Assembly (NCBI RefSeq): GCF_965278975.1
Contig: NZ_OZ257126.1
Coordinates: 806,001-870,000 of the forward strand
Length of the DNA stretch: 64,000 bases
Origin: Ferrovibrio sp965278975
GTDB lineage: Bacteria > Pseudomonadota > Alphaproteobacteria > Ferrovibrionales > Ferrovibrionaceae
Reading direction: 5' to 3'
Part shown: one piece after another, positions 33,917-42,188 of the stretch
How the letters are laid out: every line of letters starts with the position of its first letter
Numbering within the stretch: position 1 is the stretch's first letter
Made by a program: the position numbers and the translations under genes
Notes under the pieces: model-generated
Told to the model about the DNA's origin: nothing
What the model saw: only the letters and a program-made list of their open reading frames with translations
Databases searched by the model: none

Positions 33917-34678
33917 CTACAGGCTGCGACCGCCATCCACCACCAGGGTGGTGCCGGTCGAGAAGGTGAGATGGGTGCAGCAGGCCAGCACCGCCGTGGC
34001 AACATCCTCGGCGGAGGCGACACGCTTCAGCGGCGTGGTGGCGGCGGTCTTGGCGTTGAACTCGGCGCCTCGGCCGGGCACGAAGCCGGTATCGACCACG
34101 CCCGGCGCCACGCCGAGCACGCGCACCTCCGGCGCCAGCACGCGGGCGAGCGACTTGGTCATCACATCGATACCGGCCTTCACGGCGCAATAGGCGATGC
34201 TGGAGCCGTTGCCAGTGGCGCCGGCAATCGACGAAATCGATACGATGACGCCATCGCCACTGGCCTTGAGCAGCGGCGCGAAGCTGCGGATGGCAGCGAA
34301 CTGGCCACGCCAGTTGACCGCGAACATGCGGTCAATCAGCTCATCATCCAGCGCCTCAAGATCGTTATGCGGCACCGGCTTGGTGAAGCCCGCCGTGTTC
34401 ACCAGTACATGCAGTTTGCCAAACCGCGCCTGCACGGCATCGCGCAGCGCAACCAGGCTGGCGGTATCGGCAACATCGGCAGCTTGTGCCAGATGCCCTT
34501 TGCCCGGCAGGCCCTTGAGCAATTCAGCCGCCGCCGCTTCGCCCTTGGCGCCGGCGCGATGGGTGATGATCACGGTGGCGCCGGCCTCCGCGAACAGCTT
34601 GGCCGAAGCAGCACCAATGCCGCCGGTGCCGCCGATGATCAGCGCGATCTTGTCTTGCAGGGAATGAAGCGAGGACAT
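33917..34678 (-). CDS. SDR-family oxidoreductase
   Basis: 253-residue short-chain dehydrogenase. Cofactor motif GGTGGIGAASA, NTAG-type motif VLVNTAGF, catalytic Ser in VSISSIAG and YxxxK as AYCAVKAG; C-terminal GTTLVVDGGRSL. The ATG at 34678 is preferred to a GTG four codons earlier. NAD(P)-dependent oxidation or reduction of a hydroxyl/keto group on an operon intermediate is likely; the substrate is unassigned. Confidence 0.87.
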   Translation of the reverse strand: MSSLHSLQDKIALIIGGTGGIGAASAKLFAEAGATVIITHRAGAKGEAAAAELLKGLPGKGHLAQAADVADTASLVALRDAVQARFGKLHVLVNTAGFTKPVPHNDLEALDDELIDRMFAVNWRGQFAAIRSFAPLLKASGDGVIVSISSIAGATGNGSSIAYCAVKAGIDVMTKSLARVLAPEVRVLGVAPGVVDTGFVPGRGAEFNAKTAATTPLKRVASAEDVATAVLACCTHLTFSTGTTLVVDGGRSL

Positions 34679-34686
34679 GATTTCTT

Positions 34687-35577
34687 TCACTTGATGGGAG
34701 GTGCGGGCAGCACGGCTTCGCCGGGCTCCATGACGAATTCATGCTCCAGCGAATACCAGTCGCCATTGATATCGGGAGCGGGCGGGGCATCGCTGCGCAG
34801 GCGGTAATCGCCGACCAGCGGCCTGGTGACACCGAACACCACATCGCTTTCCAGATACGGGTCGCCCCGCACGAAAACCTGGGTGATCAGCGTCTTGTAA
34901 CCAGGCTTGTGGAACAGGAAATGCAAATGCGCCGGGCGGTAGGGATGGCGCTTTTGTGCCGCCAGCAGTTCACCCACCGGGCCGCTCACCGGCACCGGAT
35001 AGCCGGCCGGTTTCACGCTGCGGAAGGAGAAGCGCCCCTCAGCATCGGTGGTGAAGGTGCCGCGTAGATTCATATCCGCCTGGCCGGCATCCTGATTCTC
35101 ATACATGCCGACCGGCGAGGCGTGCCACACGTCGACATAGGCGCCGGCAATCGGCTTGCCGGTATTGTCGCGCAGCCGGCAATTGGCAAACAAAGCCGGC
35201 CCCGGTGTTGGGGAGCGGACGATGCTGCCGCCGGATTCGGTTTTCGGTGCATGCAGGCGCCAGAACGGCCCGAGCAAAGCGGCAGCGGTTTCGCTGTCGC
35301 CAACCGTGCCGTTGTTCAGCAGACAGACCAGCGTGGAAAAACCGATCGCATCGGAGGCCAGAATGGCTTCGTTATGCGTGTCGTTGGTGAGCTTGCCGAG
35401 GCCAATCAGGAACTCGATGCCGCGCTCCCATTCCGGCTCGGTGAGCTTCACATCACGCGCGAAGGCATGCAGATGCTTGACCAGCGACGCCATGATCTCG
35501 CGCAGCCGGGCATCCGGCGCATGGGCCATGGCCGCCAGCACGGCGGGCGTGACATCCTGCTCTGTCTCGATGACCAC
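34687..35577 (-). CDS. Intradiol ring-cleavage dioxygenase, hydroxyquinol/catechol 1,2-type
   Basis: 296-residue Fe(III) dioxygenase. The four ligands are Tyr159 (GMYEN), Tyr193 (AGYPVP), His217 and His219 (RPAHLHF). The N-terminal helical dimerisation domain (LREIMASLVKHLHAFARDVKL, split over the first 60 residues) is that of catechol and hydroxyquinol 1,2-dioxygenases rather than PcaGH. The residue pattern and co-occurrence with non-muconate enzymes favour hydroxyquinol (product 3-hydroxymuconate/maleylacetate). GTG start with GAGGAAAC upstream. First gene of the operon behind the two LacI operators. Confidence 0.87.
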   Translation of the reverse strand: MVIETEQDVTPAVLAAMAHAPDARLREIMASLVKHLHAFARDVKLTEPEWERGIEFLIGLGKLTNDTHNEAILASDAIGFSTLVCLLNNGTVGDSETAAALLGPFWRLHAPKTESGGSIVRSPTPGPALFANCRLRDNTGKPIAGAYVDVWHASPVGMYENQDAGQADMNLRGTFTTDAEGRFSFRSVKPAGYPVPVSGPVGELLAAQKRHPYRPAHLHFLFHKPGYKTLITQVFVRGDPYLESDVVFGVTRPLVGDYRLRSDAPPAPDINGDWYSLEHEFVMEPGEAVLPAPPIK

Positions 35578-35602
35578 GGTGTTTCCTCGTACTCTTATGT
35601 TT

Positions 35603-35620
35603 TATGCAAACGTTTGCATA
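35603..35620. promoter_or_regulatory. LacI-family operator 1, perfect 18-bp palindrome
   Basis: TATGCAAACGTTTGCATA is a perfect palindrome with the central CG step typical of LacI/GalR operators. It lies 25 bases upstream of the dioxygenase start and 44 bases before the divergent LacI gene, so binding would control both promoters. Confidence 0.85.
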
Positions 35621-35621
35621 A

Positions 35622-35635
35622 TGCAATCGATTGCA
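35622..35635. promoter_or_regulatory. LacI-family operator 2, perfect 14-bp palindrome
   Basis: TGCAATCGATTGCA is a second perfect palindrome with a central CG, 17 bases centre-to-centre from operator 1 and sharing its TGCAA/TTGCA half-sites. The tandem arrangement suggests cooperative or competitive binding of the LacI protein encoded next door. Confidence 0.8.
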
Positions 35636-35664
35636 GTTGTCAAGCGAATAGCTAAGATCGCGCC

Positions 35665-36720
35665 ATGCCGAATCGTTCAGCCCCCCGCAATGCCATGCGT
35701 CAGCCGGCCACCCTGAAGGCCGTGGCGGCAGCGGCGGGCGTGCATCTTTCCACGGCTTCCCGCGCTCTCGACCCGGCCAAGCGGCATCTGATCGCGGCCG
35801 ATGTTGCCTCCCGCATCGAAACCGAGGCGCGCCGGCTCGGCTATCGCCGCGATGCGGCGGCGGCCAGCCTGCGCACCCGGCGCTCGCGCCTGGTGGGCGT
35901 GCTGGTGCCTGATATCGCCAACCCGGTATTTTCGCCGATCATTTCCGGCGTCTCGGAACTGCTCAGTGCGCAGGGCTATTCCACCATCGTCGCCGATGTC
36001 GGTTCCGATCCAAAACGCCAGGCGGCATTGGTGGATGAACTGATCGCCCGCCGCGTCGACGGCCTGATCCTCGCCACGGTGCGGCGTGACGACGCCGTGC
36101 TGCGCCATTGCCTGGAAACCCGCCTGCCGGTGGTACTGGTGAATCGCGCCGATGAATCGGGCCGCGTGCCGGCGGTGGTGAGCGATGACCTGCACGGCAT
36201 GCGGCTGGCGGTGGATCATCTGGTGGCCTTGGGTCATCGCCGCATCGGCCATATCGCCGGCCCGGCACATCTTTCCACCGGGCATCTGCGGCGCCAGGGT
36301 TTTGAAGCCGCGATGCGCGCCCATGGCCTGAAGCTTCCCGCCGGCGGCATCAGCACCGCCAAGGCCTATGAGCGCGAGGCCGGCGAGAATGCGGCCGCCG
36401 CCCTGCTCGATATCAAGCCCAGGCTCACCGCCATCGTCGCCGCCAATGACCTGCTGGCGCTGGGCCTGCTGCAGGCTTTGCGCGCGCGCGGCCTCTCCTG
36501 CCCCGGTGACCTTTCGGTGGTCGGGCATAACGATATGCCGCTGGTGGACATGATCGACCCGCCGCTGACCACGGTACGGATCGGCCCACGCGAAATGGGC
36601 CAGGACGCAGCCAAGCTGCTGCTCTCGGCTCTCGAAGGCCAGGGAGATGATCAGGCGCCGCGTGTCACCCTGCAACCGCAGCTGATCCCACGCGCCTCAA
36701 CAGCGGCGCTGAAACAATAA
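35665..36720 (+). CDS. LacI-family transcriptional regulator
   Basis: 351-residue regulator with an N-terminal helix-turn-helix (TLKAVAAAAGVHLSTASRAL) and hinge, then a periplasmic-binding-like ligand domain (SRLVGVLVPDIANPVFSPI, FEAAMRAHGL, VAANDLLALGLLQAL). The two perfect CG-centred palindromes upstream are its likely operators. It probably represses the dioxygenase-BKACE-importer operon until a pathway compound binds; aromatic-operon regulators of this family are less common than IclR or LysR types. Confidence 0.9.
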   Translation: MPNRSAPRNAMRQPATLKAVAAAAGVHLSTASRALDPAKRHLIAADVASRIETEARRLGYRRDAAAASLRTRRSRLVGVLVPDIANPVFSPIISGVSELLSAQGYSTIVADVGSDPKRQAALVDELIARRVDGLILATVRRDDAVLRHCLETRLPVVLVNRADESGRVPAVVSDDLHGMRLAVDHLVALGHRRIGHIAGPAHLSTGHLRRQGFEAAMRAHGLKLPAGGISTAKAYEREAGENAAAALLDIKPRLTAIVAANDLLALGLLQALRARGLSCPGDLSVVGHNDMPLVDMIDPPLTTVRIGPREMGQDAAKLLLSALEGQGDDQAPRVTLQPQLIPRASTAALKQ

Positions 36721-37311
36721 TTACTGAACCGGGCGGGTTTCCTGGCGCTGACTCGGCACCATCGAAGGGACACCGGCACCGATATCGATGAAGCGCATGC
36801 CCTCGCCTTCCTCATAGGAATCCGGATCGATGGCCTCGCCATCGGGCACACGTTTACGCCGGGTGAGGAAGGAAACACAGCACAGCATCAAGCTGGCATG
36901 CCGGTCGCCATCCTGGCGCACCGGAGCAGCAACGATTTCCACTGGCAGCACACCGCTATGGCCCAGCCGCAGCCAGTAATAGATCACCGCACAGCAAGGC
37001 TGCGCCACCTGGGCAATGGTGAGATGAGCGCGCCATGAACGGTTCTCGCGCGACGTAAGATCAAGGTAATTCAGGCCGGCAAGATTGACGCCAAGCTGCT
37101 GCGTCACCGCCTCGCCAACCCAGTCGATGGTGATATTGTCATGGCCGCGCACATTCAGCAGCAGGCTGGTCTGCACCAGGGAACCAAGCGCACCCATATC
37201 CATGTCGCGATGCTCTGGCAGCATGCGCCCACGCCGCCAATCATTCCAGATGGCTAGGAAATCCCGGCTGCGGGAAGAAAGCGGCGTTGGCAGGGAAGCG
37301 ACAAAATCCAT
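36721..37311 (-). CDS. PAS_5-type PAS domain protein
   Basis: 196-residue protein of the same small PAS_5 family as the one at 28198. FLAIWNDWRRGRMLPEHRDMD, LLNVRGHDNITIDWVGEAV and GVLPVEIVAAPVRQDGD are the recognisable blocks. No transmitter or DNA-binding domain is present. Its stop codon directly abuts the stop of the LacI gene (convergent). Confidence 0.72.
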   Translation of the reverse strand: MDFVASLPTPLSSRSRDFLAIWNDWRRGRMLPEHRDMDMGALGSLVQTSLLLNVRGHDNITIDWVGEAVTQQLGVNLAGLNYLDLTSRENRSWRAHLTIAQVAQPCCAVIYYWLRLGHSGVLPVEIVAAPVRQDGDRHASLMLCCVSFLTRRKRVPDGEAIDPDSYEEGEGMRFIDIGAGVPSMVPSQRQETRPVQ

Positions 37312-37400
37312 GACAATGCAACTATAACCCGGCGGCCCAGACCGGTTAAGCCGGATTCAGCCGCCGCTGGAAATTTAGGTGGTCAAAGCCCCGCCGGCAT

Positions 37401-38015
37401 CTAATCGGGCCGACTGATAGCGAAAACCTCGTCAACAACGCAGTAATCCATATAGCCAAGCCGGGCCATAGGCCGCAGCTTGGCGATGTCGACGAAACCG
37501 TCTGTCAGCACGCTCTCATTAATGTGAACGCCAATCACTTGGCCGAAAACCACGAAATTACGGCCACCCGGCGTATGGCATGGAATCTCGACCGTCTGCA
37601 GGTAGCGGCATTCCAGATGCACCGGCGAGGCTTTGACGCGCGGCGGCTTCACCAGGGTGGAAGGCTCCATCTCCAGCCCTGCCGCCTCGAATTCGCTTAC
37701 CCCATGGGGCAGATGCGCCGCGCTCTTGTTCATCGCATCGCGCAGGTCATAGGTAACCAGATTACAGACGAACTCGCCGGTAGCCTCGGCATTGCGCTGA
37801 CTGTCCTTGATATTGTCACCGCGCGGATTGAGGCCAGCGCCGAACAGCACCACTGGCGGGTCACTGCTCATGGCATTGAAGAAGCTGTAAGGACCCAGAT
37901 TCGGCCGCCCCTGCTCATCAATGGTGGAGATCCAGCCGATCGGACGCGGCGCTACCAGGGCCTTGAACGGATCACGCGGCAGACCATGATTGCGCTTGCT
38001 GGTTTCGTAGAACAT
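37401..38015 (-). CDS. Flavin reductase-like domain protein (DIM6/NTAB family)
   Basis: 204-residue FMN-binding split-barrel protein with APRPIGWISTIDEQGRPNLG, PYSFFNAMSSDPPVVLFG and HLECRYLQTVEIP. Such proteins supply reduced flavin to two-component monooxygenases or act as stand-alone flavoproteins. No partner oxygenase lies next to it; 14 bases upstream is a quinone-reductase gene, suggesting a redox pair. Confidence 0.84.
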   Translation of the reverse strand: MFYETSKRNHGLPRDPFKALVAPRPIGWISTIDEQGRPNLGPYSFFNAMSSDPPVVLFGAGLNPRGDNIKDSQRNAEATGEFVCNLVTYDLRDAMNKSAAHLPHGVSEFEAAGLEMEPSTLVKPPRVKASPVHLECRYLQTVEIPCHTPGGRNFVVFGQVIGVHINESVLTDGFVDIAKLRPMARLGYMDYCVVDEVFAISRPD

Positions 38016-38029
38016 CGTCGCTCCCGTCT

Positions 38030-39016
38030 CTAGGGGATCATCAGCAACGCGCCGGTGGTGGCGCGTGCTTCAGCATCCTGGTGCAGCTTCGCTGCCTCTT
38101 CCAGTTTATAGCGGCCGCCGATACCCACCTGCACATGGCCAGCCGTGATCGCGGCAAAAACCTCGGCAGCATTTTCGCGGAACACCGCCGGATCGGCATT
38201 ATGCGGAAACACCGAAGGCCGGGTGAGAAACAGGCAACCCTTCTTGTTGAGCAATTCCGGCTCAATGGCCGGCGCCGGGCCGGAGGCGGCACCATAGAGC
38301 GCCACCAGACCGAACGGCGCTGTGCAATCCAGCGACTTCATGAAAGTGTCGCGTGCCACCGAATCATACACCACCCGCGCCTTCTTGCCGCCGGTAGCGG
38401 CCAGGAATGCCTCGGGCCAGTTCTCCTGCTTGTAATCCACCGCCGCGTCGGCACCGGCCTGGCGCGCAATGGCGCATTTCTCCGGCCCGCCCGCTGTACC
38501 AACCACGAAAGCGCCGAGCGCCTTGGCCCAGCGGCAGAGAATCTGGCCGACGCCGCCTGCGGCTGCATGCACCAGCACGATATCGCCGGGCTGCACGCGA
38601 TGGGTCTTGCGCAACAGATACTGCGCCGTCAGGCCCTTGAAAATCAGGGCTGCCGCCTGCTCATCGCTCACCGCATCGGGCAGCTTCACCAGCCTCTCGG
38701 CCGCCACCACGCGGTGATCGGCATAGGCGCCGATACCGGCGTTCATATAGGCAACGCGGTCGCCAACCTTCAGGCCACTGACTTCAGCGCCAACCTCAAG
38801 CACCACACCGGCGGCTTCATGGCCCAGGCCGGTGGGCAAAGGCAGCGGGTAATAACCCTTGCGCTGATAGATATCGATGAAGTTGAAGCCGATGGCGGTC
38901 TGGCGCAGCAGCACCTCCCCCTTGCCGGGCGGGTTCAGCATCTCGGTTTCCAGCAGCATCGCTTCCGGCCCACCGGGCTGGCGGATGCGGATAACGCGGG
39001 CTTGCGGTCGGGTCAT
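38030..39016 (-). CDS. NADPH:quinone oxidoreductase (QorA-like)
   Basis: 328-residue MDR enzyme. Substrate-domain motif GFNFIDIYQRKGYYPLP and GLGHEAAGVV, and nucleotide motif VHAAAGGVGQILCRWA near residue 155, match zeta-crystallin/QorA. The ATG at 39016 follows AAGGGAAAG; the longer frame runs into the permease gene. One-electron or two-electron quinone reduction is the family role. Confidence 0.87.
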   Translation of the reverse strand: MTRPQARVIRIRQPGGPEAMLLETEMLNPPGKGEVLLRQTAIGFNFIDIYQRKGYYPLPLPTGLGHEAAGVVLEVGAEVSGLKVGDRVAYMNAGIGAYADHRVVAAERLVKLPDAVSDEQAAALIFKGLTAQYLLRKTHRVQPGDIVLVHAAAGGVGQILCRWAKALGAFVVGTAGGPEKCAIARQAGADAAVDYKQENWPEAFLAATGGKKARVVYDSVARDTFMKSLDCTAPFGLVALYGAASGPAPAIEPELLNKKGCLFLTRPSVFPHNADPAVFRENAAEVFAAITAGHVQVGIGGRYKLEEAAKLHQDAEARATTGALLMIP

Positions 39017-39030
39017 GGCGAAACTTTCCC

Positions 39031-39888
39031 TTAATAGCCGATCAGGCTGCTGAGGAAGCGCAGCGACACCAGCGTGAGGAAGATGCCGAAGGCGACTTCC
39101 AGGCGGCGCTTGGGCAGGGCATGGGCCAGGCGCGCGCCAATCGGCGCGGTCCAGATGCTGGTGGGCACGAACAGGATGAAGCCGATCAGCGACACATAGC
39201 CGAGCGCCAGCGGCAGCTGCAGCGCCGCAACATCGGCATATTCCGCCATCTTCGGCCAACCGGCATAGACATAGCCGATGGCACCAGGGATCGAGATCAG
39301 GATGCCGAGGCCGGCCGAGGTGGCGATGGCGCGGTGGATGCTGTAGCCATGGAAAGTGAGGAAGAGATTGGAGAGTTGGCCGCCGCCGATGCCCATCAGC
39401 GACGACAGCACGCCGATCACCAGGCCATAGGCGCGCATGGCGAAAGTACCCGGCAGCGTATCGGCCAGGCGCCAGCTATCCTTGCCGAAGATCAGCCGGA
39501 AGGCCGAAACGCCGGCCACCAGCACGAAGACCAGCTTGAACAGATCGGCCGGTGCGTAACGCGCGATCAGGCTGCCACCGGCAACGCCAAGCACCACCGG
39601 AATTGCCCAAACCCGCACCACGGCCATATCCACGGCACCCTTGGCACGATGTGCGTTAAATGAACGGATCGAAGTGGGAATGATGATGGCCAATGAGGTG
39701 CCGACGCAGAGCGGCATGCGCGGCGCTTCCGGTACGCCCATCAGGCCGAACAGTTCATACAGCACCGGCACGATCACCGCGCCGCCGCCAACGCCGAACA
39801 CGCCGGCAAGGATCCCCGTAATCGCGCCTGCCGCCAGCAGGGCAACAGACAGCATGAGGAGTTCGGAAAGCGGAATGCCGAAAATCAT
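39031..39888 (-). CDS. TauE/SafE-family membrane permease
   Basis: 285-residue DUF81 membrane protein with about eight helices and the repeated family motifs GVFGVGGGAVIVPVL (near residue 30) and LSSLMGIGGGQLSNLFL (near 165). The family exports sulfite, sulfoacetate or other organic anions. It is 14 bases upstream of the quinone reductase gene in the same direction. Confidence 0.88.
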   Translation of the reverse strand: MIFGIPLSELLMLSVALLAAGAITGILAGVFGVGGGAVIVPVLYELFGLMGVPEAPRMPLCVGTSLAIIIPTSIRSFNAHRAKGAVDMAVVRVWAIPVVLGVAGGSLIARYAPADLFKLVFVLVAGVSAFRLIFGKDSWRLADTLPGTFAMRAYGLVIGVLSSLMGIGGGQLSNLFLTFHGYSIHRAIATSAGLGILISIPGAIGYVYAGWPKMAEYADVAALQLPLALGYVSLIGFILFVPTSIWTAPIGARLAHALPKRRLEVAFGIFLTLVSLRFLSSLIGY

Positions 39889-40034
39889 GGGGTAAACTCG
39901 CGGAATTTTTTGCTACAGGAGGGAGGCCCGACGCACATAGCATGCAGCAGCGCGCGCGTCAGCCTTGTGCGCCCAACAGCCTATGCTGCGGCGCGGTAAA
40001 TCCCGGAATTCCGGCGCTAAATTTCCTGTAAATC

Positions 40035-41429
40035 TTAAGCCGGACGGGCGCAGCGCAGGAATTGCCCACGCCCCTGGCGGCCAACCGGCTCACCGGCTTC
40101 AGCCACCACCTCGCCCCGCGACAGCACCAAGCCGGGCCAGGCACTGACTTCAATCCCCTCATAGGGCGTGTAATCAACATTGTGATGCAGCCGCGCATTC
40201 TCGATGCGGCGCGGAGAGCCATCGTCCCACAGCACCAGATCGGCATCGGTACCCACCGCAATGGTGCCTTTGCGCGGATAGAGGCCATAAAGCCGGGCCG
40301 CGTTGGTGGCGGTAAGGGCGACGAAACGCTGCGGGCTGATGCGGCCCTTCAACACGCCTTCGGAATAGAGCAAAGCCAGCCGGGTCTCGAGGCCAGGAAT
40401 CCCGTTCGGAATTTTCGAAAACGGCGGATTGGCGCCGGCAACGAACTTGCCCTGCGGGCCATTGAAGCGGAACGGCGCATGATCGGAAGACACGATATCG
40501 AAAGTGCCATTCGCCAGCCCGCGCCAGATCGCATCCTGATTGGCCTTGTCGCGCGGCGGCGGCGAGCAGATGCATTTCGCGCCTTCGCAATCGGGCTTGT
40601 CGAGATCCTCTTCCGAGAGAAAGAGATATTGCGGGCAGGTCTCGGCATGAATGCGCAGTCCGCGCGTCTGCGCCCAGCGAATCTGCTCGGCTGCTTCCTT
40701 GCCCGAGACATGCACGATCAGGATAGGCACATCCACTAGTTCGGCAAAGCTGATCGCGCGATGTGTCGCCTCGCGCTCAACCAGGAAGGGCCGCGCCGCG
40801 GCATGGTATTTCGGCGCGATACGCCCAGCCAGTTCCAGCCGCTCGGTCAGCCAGGCGATGGCATCGGTATTCTCGGCATGCACCATGGCCAGCGCGCGTT
40901 CGCGCCGCGCCACATCAAGCACGTCCAGGATCTGGCGGTCGTTCAGCTTCATGTCATCATAGGTCATGTAGAGCTTGAACGAGCTGTAACCCTCCTCGAT
41001 CAGCGCCGGCAATTCCTGGCCCAGCACCGTGGCAGTGGGATCGGAAACGATGAGATGGAAGGCATAGTCGATCATCGCCTTGCCATCCGAGCGGGCGTGA
41101 TAATCGGTCACCGCCGCGCGCAGCGACTGGCCCTTCATCTGCGCCGCGAAAGGGATCACCGTGGTGGTGCCACCGCAGGCCGCCGAGCGGGTACCGGAAA
41201 TGAAATCATCGGCCATCACCGAGCCATCGCTCATCGGCTGATCGAGATGGCAATGGGCGTCGATGCCGCCAGGCATCACGGTTCGGCCAGCCGCATCGAT
41301 CTCGCGATATCCTTTGCCAAGACCACGGCCCAAAGCCTGAATCACGCCGTCGCGGATGCCGATATCGCAGGTCATGGCATCGGCGGCGGTTACCGCATGG
41401 GCATTGCGCAGCACCAGATCGAAATCCAT
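40035..41429 (-). CDS. Dihydropyrimidinase / D-hydantoinase
   Basis: 464-residue cyclic amidohydrolase opening hydantoins or dihydropyrimidines to N-carbamoyl acids. Binuclear metal site: His59 and His61 (DAHCHLD), carboxylated Lys152 (SFKLYMTYDDM), His184 (MVHAEN), His240 (VHVSGKEA) and Asp316 (SSDHAPF). Length and motifs match dihydropyrimidinase rather than allantoinase, though these overlap. Last gene of the minus-strand MFS-amidase-racemase-hydantoinase set. Its N-carbamoyl products could feed the carbamoylases at 4274-6426. Confidence 0.9.
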   Translation of the reverse strand: MDFDLVLRNAHAVTAADAMTCDIGIRDGVIQALGRGLGKGYREIDAAGRTVMPGGIDAHCHLDQPMSDGSVMADDFISGTRSAACGGTTTVIPFAAQMKGQSLRAAVTDYHARSDGKAMIDYAFHLIVSDPTATVLGQELPALIEEGYSSFKLYMTYDDMKLNDRQILDVLDVARRERALAMVHAENTDAIAWLTERLELAGRIAPKYHAAARPFLVEREATHRAISFAELVDVPILIVHVSGKEAAEQIRWAQTRGLRIHAETCPQYLFLSEEDLDKPDCEGAKCICSPPPRDKANQDAIWRGLANGTFDIVSSDHAPFRFNGPQGKFVAGANPPFSKIPNGIPGLETRLALLYSEGVLKGRISPQRFVALTATNAARLYGLYPRKGTIAVGTDADLVLWDDGSPRRIENARLHHNVDYTPYEGIEVSAWPGLVLSRGEVVAEAGEPVGRQGRGQFLRCARPA

Positions 41430-41434
41430 CGCTT

Positions 41435-42184
41435 TCAGCTCTCCCCGCTCATCAATCGCCGCAAGGCCGGCGCCACACCATCGGTCGGTTTCGGCGCCGG
41501 CTTGCGGAAGGTGCCTTGCGTTGCCTTGCGCGGGCTTAATGCCGCCAGGGCTTCCGCCTGTTTAACGGCAGCGGCCACACCATCCACCACCGGCACCGGG
41601 ATACGGTCTGCGACGCGCCCGGCCAGGCCGGCCAGCGGTGCGCCGGCCAGCACGATCACATCGGCTTCGTCGCGCTGCACCGCCTGGCGCGCCAGTTCAA
41701 CCAGCAGGTTTTCCTTCTCGTCCTGCACATCGCCGATGCTGCGGAAATCGCCTTCCAGCAGGCGGATGCCGGCAAGCCGGCCGGCAAGGCCGTGATACTC
41801 GACACATTCGCGATACCAGGGCCCGAGGGCCGCAGCAAAGGAGACGATGGCGAAGCGCCGTCCGAGCATGCAGGCGGTAAGCATCGCCGCCTCGGCAAGG
41901 CCGATCACCGGGATGGGGAGCAGCTCGCGGGCGCCACCAAGGCCAGGGTCACCGAAAGCGGCAATCACGGCGGCATCATGGCCGGCCTGGTGTTCGGCCA
42001 ACATTTCCAGCGCCACCTGGGCGCCGATCACGGCCTCCGCGCGGGTGGCGATATAAGGCACGCCATGAGGCGCGGTCTCGAAGGTGATTTGCGTGCCGGG
42101 CGAAGCCGCCTGGCGCGCGGCGGCAGCGATGCGGTCCGTGATACTGGCAGACGTGTTCGGATTGATAAACAGCAGCTTCGCCAT
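41435..42184 (-). CDS. Hydantoin-racemase-like protein lacking both catalytic cysteines
   Basis: 249-residue Asp/Glu/hydantoin racemase-family protein (LLFINPNTSASIT start, AAFGDPGLGGA, VIVLAGAPLAG). Position 76, catalytic Cys in hydantoin racemases, is Ala; position 181, the second Cys, is Gly. The fold and phosphate/carboxylate-binding loops look intact, so it is not decaying. It may have a different chemistry or a non-catalytic role. Start at ATG 42184 with AAAGGAA upstream; five bases from the hydantoinase, four from the amidase, so one operon. Confidence 0.8.
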   Translation of the reverse strand: MAKLLFINPNTSASITDRIAAAARQAASPGTQITFETAPHGVPYIATRAEAVIGAQVALEMLAEHQAGHDAAVIAAFGDPGLGGARELLPIPVIGLAEAAMLTACMLGRRFAIVSFAAALGPWYRECVEYHGLAGRLAGIRLLEGDFRSIGDVQDEKENLLVELARQAVQRDEADVIVLAGAPLAGLAGRVADRIPVPVVDGVAAAVKQAEALAALSPRKATQGTFRKPAPKPTDGVAPALRRLMSGES

Positions 42185-42188
42185 GTCG

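Noticed and set aside
32979..34190. Long N-terminal extension of the BKACE gene
   Set aside because: The extra 97 codons overlap the SDR coding region in another frame and are arginine-rich; the family start with a good ribosome-binding site is at 33899.
40003..40014. CCGGAATTCCGG palindrome after the hydantoinase gene
   Set aside because: Self-complementary with no loop and no T-run, so not a convincing terminator; short GC palindromes occur by chance here.
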